Shown here one piece after another: positions 62,024 to 64,000 of a DNA stretch of 64,000 nt. Positions within the stretch are counted from its first letter, which is position 1. Every line of letters begins with the position of its first letter. The stretch is from Flagellimonas sp. CMM7 (GTDB lineage: Bacteria > Bacteroidota > Bacteroidia > Flavobacteriales > Flavobacteriaceae): positions 2,811,501-2,875,500 of the forward strand of contig NZ_CP090003.1 in assembly GCF_021390195.1 (NCBI RefSeq), in the 5' to 3' direction. The notes beneath the pieces were generated by a model. The model was not told the origin of the DNA. It searched no databases and saw nothing but the letters and a program-made list of their open reading frames with translations. The translations under genes were made by a program, and so were the position numbers.

Positions 62024-63462
62024 TTTGGTCGGTGCCACATATCATTTTATATATCATAGTCCCAATACTATTGCTATCAACTGTACTATATGTGTTTTTG
62101 CACAGTAGCCCAAACACCAAGATTAATCAACAATACAAGGTGCAATTCAAGGTGAAATCTGGGAAGTTCCAAATTGATAATATCAAGCGAGGAGCTTCAG
62201 TTATAGGTTCTGCAGGGAGCGGAAAGACTGAGAGTGTGGTTTTCAATTTTTTGAAGCATTTTAGTCAGTATGCCTTTTGTGGGGTCATTCATGATTATAA
62301 ACATTTTGAACTTACGGAGATTGCCTATCCATTATTCAAAATAGCTACAGTCCCTTTTTATATTGTGTCGTTTGGTACCATTTTCCATCGAGTAAACCCA
62401 ATTGCACCTCGCTACATGGAAAATGAGGAAAGCGTGAATGAAGTTTCGAGAGTTTTGGTTGAGAATTTATTGGAGCAAAAAGAATCAGGTAGTACAGGAA
62501 CTTCAAAATTTTTTACAGATGCAGCGGAAGGCTTGATTAGTGGATTGATATGGAAACTGAAAATATCTTATCCCAAATACTGCACCTTACCTCATTTAAT
62601 AGCTATCTATCAGCTTTTAGACACGGATAGCCTTATCGCTTTTCTGGAAAGTAATGTAACCGCTAGAGCTATGGCAGCTGCTTTTATCAGTGGCAAAGAT
62701 TCCGATAGACAGACCGCAGGCGTTAAAAGCACCTTGGCCAACGCCTTCAAAAAGATTAGCACGCAACGCATTTTTATGGCGTTATCAGCAGATGAAGTGC
62801 CGTTGGATATCAATAGTCAGGAAAAACCAGGGGTAATTTCTGTGGTCAATAATCCTAAATATGAATCCGCTTACTCACCCATTATTGCAACTATTGTGCA
62901 TACCATTACCAAACAAATGAGTGTACGAAATGCGAAGCCTTCATTTTTGATGATGGAAGAAGCGCCGACCATTCGCTTATTGAATATGCACCGTATTCCT
63001 GCTACTTTAAGGAGTTACGATATTGCCACAGTTTATGTAATGCAAGACAAAATCCAAAATGACATGATGTATGGTGATAAGGCGAGTAGAGCTATTTTAA
63101 GCAACTTATCTTATCAGTTTTTCGGAAAAGCAAATGACCCTGATACGGCCAAGTACTACGAACGCTTTTTTGAACTCATAAAACAGCCAACGAAAAGCAT
63201 TAGTAAAAGTAGCGGATTGAGTTTAGAGAGCCGAATTACAAAAGGTGAAAAGGAAGTTTCCAAACGAAGAGCCGATATCTTCTTTCGGTTAAAGCAGGGA
63301 GAGTTTATAACCTTTGCGGATGGTAAGGATAAGAAAGTACGGTTTAAACTATCCAAAATTGAAAAGCAGCTACCTAAAAGTCTTAAAAACTTCACGGATA
63401 CCGAAATAGCAGAAAATTTTGAGAATATTTATAGAGATGTTCGGTCATTGTTTAAAGGTTAA
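62020..63462 (+). CDS. TraG/VirD4-type coupling protein (conjugative DNA transfer)
   Basis: This 480-residue inner-membrane ATPase feeds DNA with its relaxase to a type IV secretion channel. One N-terminal transmembrane helix (about 7-27) precedes Walker A G-S-A-G-S-G-K-T (63-70) and Walker B F-L-M-M-E-E-A-P-T near 309-317. The C-terminal R-Y-x-x-D-x-Y-V-M-Q-D-like sensor segment follows. It is shorter than full TraG, typical of mobilizable elements that borrow a helper's channel. The start overlaps the relaxase gene (ATGA). Confidence 0.88.
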   Translation: MIWSVPHIILYIIVPILLLSTVLYVFLHSSPNTKINQQYKVQFKVKSGKFQIDNIKRGASVIGSAGSGKTESVVFNFLKHFSQYAFCGVIHDYKHFELTEIAYPLFKIATVPFYIVSFGTIFHRVNPIAPRYMENEESVNEVSRVLVENLLEQKESGSTGTSKFFTDAAEGLISGLIWKLKISYPKYCTLPHLIAIYQLLDTDSLIAFLESNVTARAMAAAFISGKDSDRQTAGVKSTLANAFKKISTQRIFMALSADEVPLDINSQEKPGVISVVNNPKYESAYSPIIATIVHTITKQMSVRNAKPSFLMMEEAPTIRLLNMHRIPATLRSYDIATVYVMQDKIQNDMMYGDKASRAILSNLSYQFFGKANDPDTAKYYERFFELIKQPTKSISKSSGLSLESRITKGEKEVSKRRADIFFRLKQGEFITFADGKDKKVRFKLSKIEKQLPKSLKNFTDTEIAENFENIYRDVRSLFKG

Positions 63463-63595
63463 AATTGGTTCATAAAAACGCTATTGAGTTCAAATTTCAG
63501 AAATTTAAACTCTCCAAACCTTTTTCTTCTTGTATGCGAAAGTAATTCTCAAGTACTTTTGCTCTCGTTAATAAAATCAGGGCTATCAAAATTTA

Positions 63596-63919
63596 ATGAA
63601 ACTTAAATTTCTCATATTAATTTCTTCTTTACTGTTTGCTCCTTTGACATCAGGAGAGGTAATCAGTACACAACCTTTGGAATGCATTACTTCTGAGGTT
63701 GAAGAAGAAATTTATGTTGATGTCATCGCACCCATTGTCGATGATGTTATCATTGAGGATGGTGGAAGTTTCGGAAATGAAGCTCTGGTGCAGGAGCCTA
63801 CAGAAGTAACACATATAGACATTCCTGTAAGGTTAAGTATTGGCTGTTTTTCCAATGTGGTCAATACAAGGGAAACCCCTCGCTACATCACCTATTGCTG
63901 CTTAAAGATAGCGTGCTAA
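63596..63919 (+). CDS. Small secreted cysteine-containing protein
   Basis: I do not recognise this 107-residue protein. It has a signal peptide (about 1-20, ending L-T-S-G). An acidic middle (rich in Asp, Glu, Val, Ile) is followed by a C-terminus with Y-C-C-L-K-I-A-C, which may form disulfides or bind metal. It follows the coupling-protein gene at 133 bases and could be element cargo. Confidence 0.55.
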   Translation: MKLKFLILISSLLFAPLTSGEVISTQPLECITSEVEEEIYVDVIAPIVDDVIIEDGGSFGNEALVQEPTEVTHIDIPVRLSIGCFSNVVNTRETPRYITYCCLKIAC

Positions 63920-64000
63920 TCCCCACTTTTTAATTGCATATCAAAAGCAAAAGGACTGTGATTGAAGGTCCTGACTTTTGGTGTTCAATTTTCATCATTT

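Larger units (their letters stand above)
46210..64000. mobile_element. Genomic island / mobilizable element, left part
   Basis: From the tRNA-like fragment to the right edge the gene content changes to accessory functions: a cargo operon of unknown proteins, a Septu-like pair, an orphan nuclease, SSB, RadC, IS110 and a mobilization module. No integrase gene is in view, so the right boundary and the recombinase must lie outside the window. It is possible that more than one element is stacked here. Confidence 0.55.

Noticed and set aside
1..64000. CRISPR arrays and rRNA or complete tRNA genes
   Set aside because: No regularly spaced repeats, no rRNA sequence and no full cloverleaf were found on either strand by reading.

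Overview
The window looks like chromosome from a marine-type member of the Flavobacteriaceae (Bacteroidota). The signs are AT-rich DNA, many lipoproteins with short Cys-ending signal peptides, SusC/SusD and TonB receptors governed by ECF sigma/FecR pairs, and promoter boxes of the Bacteroidota TAnnTTTG type. No rRNA, complete tRNA or CRISPR array was seen. I cannot name the genus from sequence alone.

Region 1 (1-36.7 kb) is chromosomal backbone. It mixes housekeeping genes (argS, ffh, folD, queE, a cysteine synthase-family enzyme, an FtsX/LolC-E-like permease, a HerA-like ATPase, the NamZ-type muramidase) with surface and sugar-related genes. One self-contained signalling locus (7.6-13.5 kb) holds an ECF sigma factor, a FecR anti-sigma factor and a TonB receptor with an N-terminal signalling domain. 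Divergent from these is a large acidic repeat lipoprotein. A DUF1080 protein and a Gfo/Idh/MocA oxidoreductase (19.4-21.6 kb) form a likely 3-keto-sugar pair. A broken alpha/beta hydrolase remnant lies at 30.4 kb.

Region 2 (37.4-46.0 kb) is a second trans-envelope-regulated uptake locus. It contains an ECF sigma factor, FecR, a SusC with an STN signalling domain, SusD, a small lipoprotein and two tandem cyclophilin-type peptidylprolyl isomerases, all on the plus strand.

Region 3 (46.2 kb to the right end) is accessory DNA. It begins just after a strong terminator, at a 22-base fragment matching the 3' end of a tRNA, which I read as the left attachment site of an island. Next comes a tight seven-gene plus-strand operon (46.5-53.1 kb) of mostly unrecognised proteins, ending in a pappalysin-like lipoprotein metalloprotease and a patatin-like phospholipase with two membrane helices. 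It is followed by an ATPase/HNH pair resembling the Septu anti-phage system (53.6-56.5 kb). Imperfect 31-base direct repeats at 46.3 and 56.7 kb bracket this cargo. After that come an EEP-family nuclease on the opposite strand, a tail-less SSB, a short RadC, an IS110-family insertion sequence, and a mobilization module: a BfmA/BtgA-like protein, a DUF5712 relaxase-like protein and a TraG/VirD4-type coupling protein. No integrase or full type IV secretion system is inside the window, so the element looks mobilizable and continues to the right.

The best candidate for an undescribed system is the seven-gene patatin/metalloprotease operon. Also worth attention are the ECF-linked repeat box near 11 kb, the non-coding region beside the IS110 transposase, and the structured region upstream of the mobilization genes.
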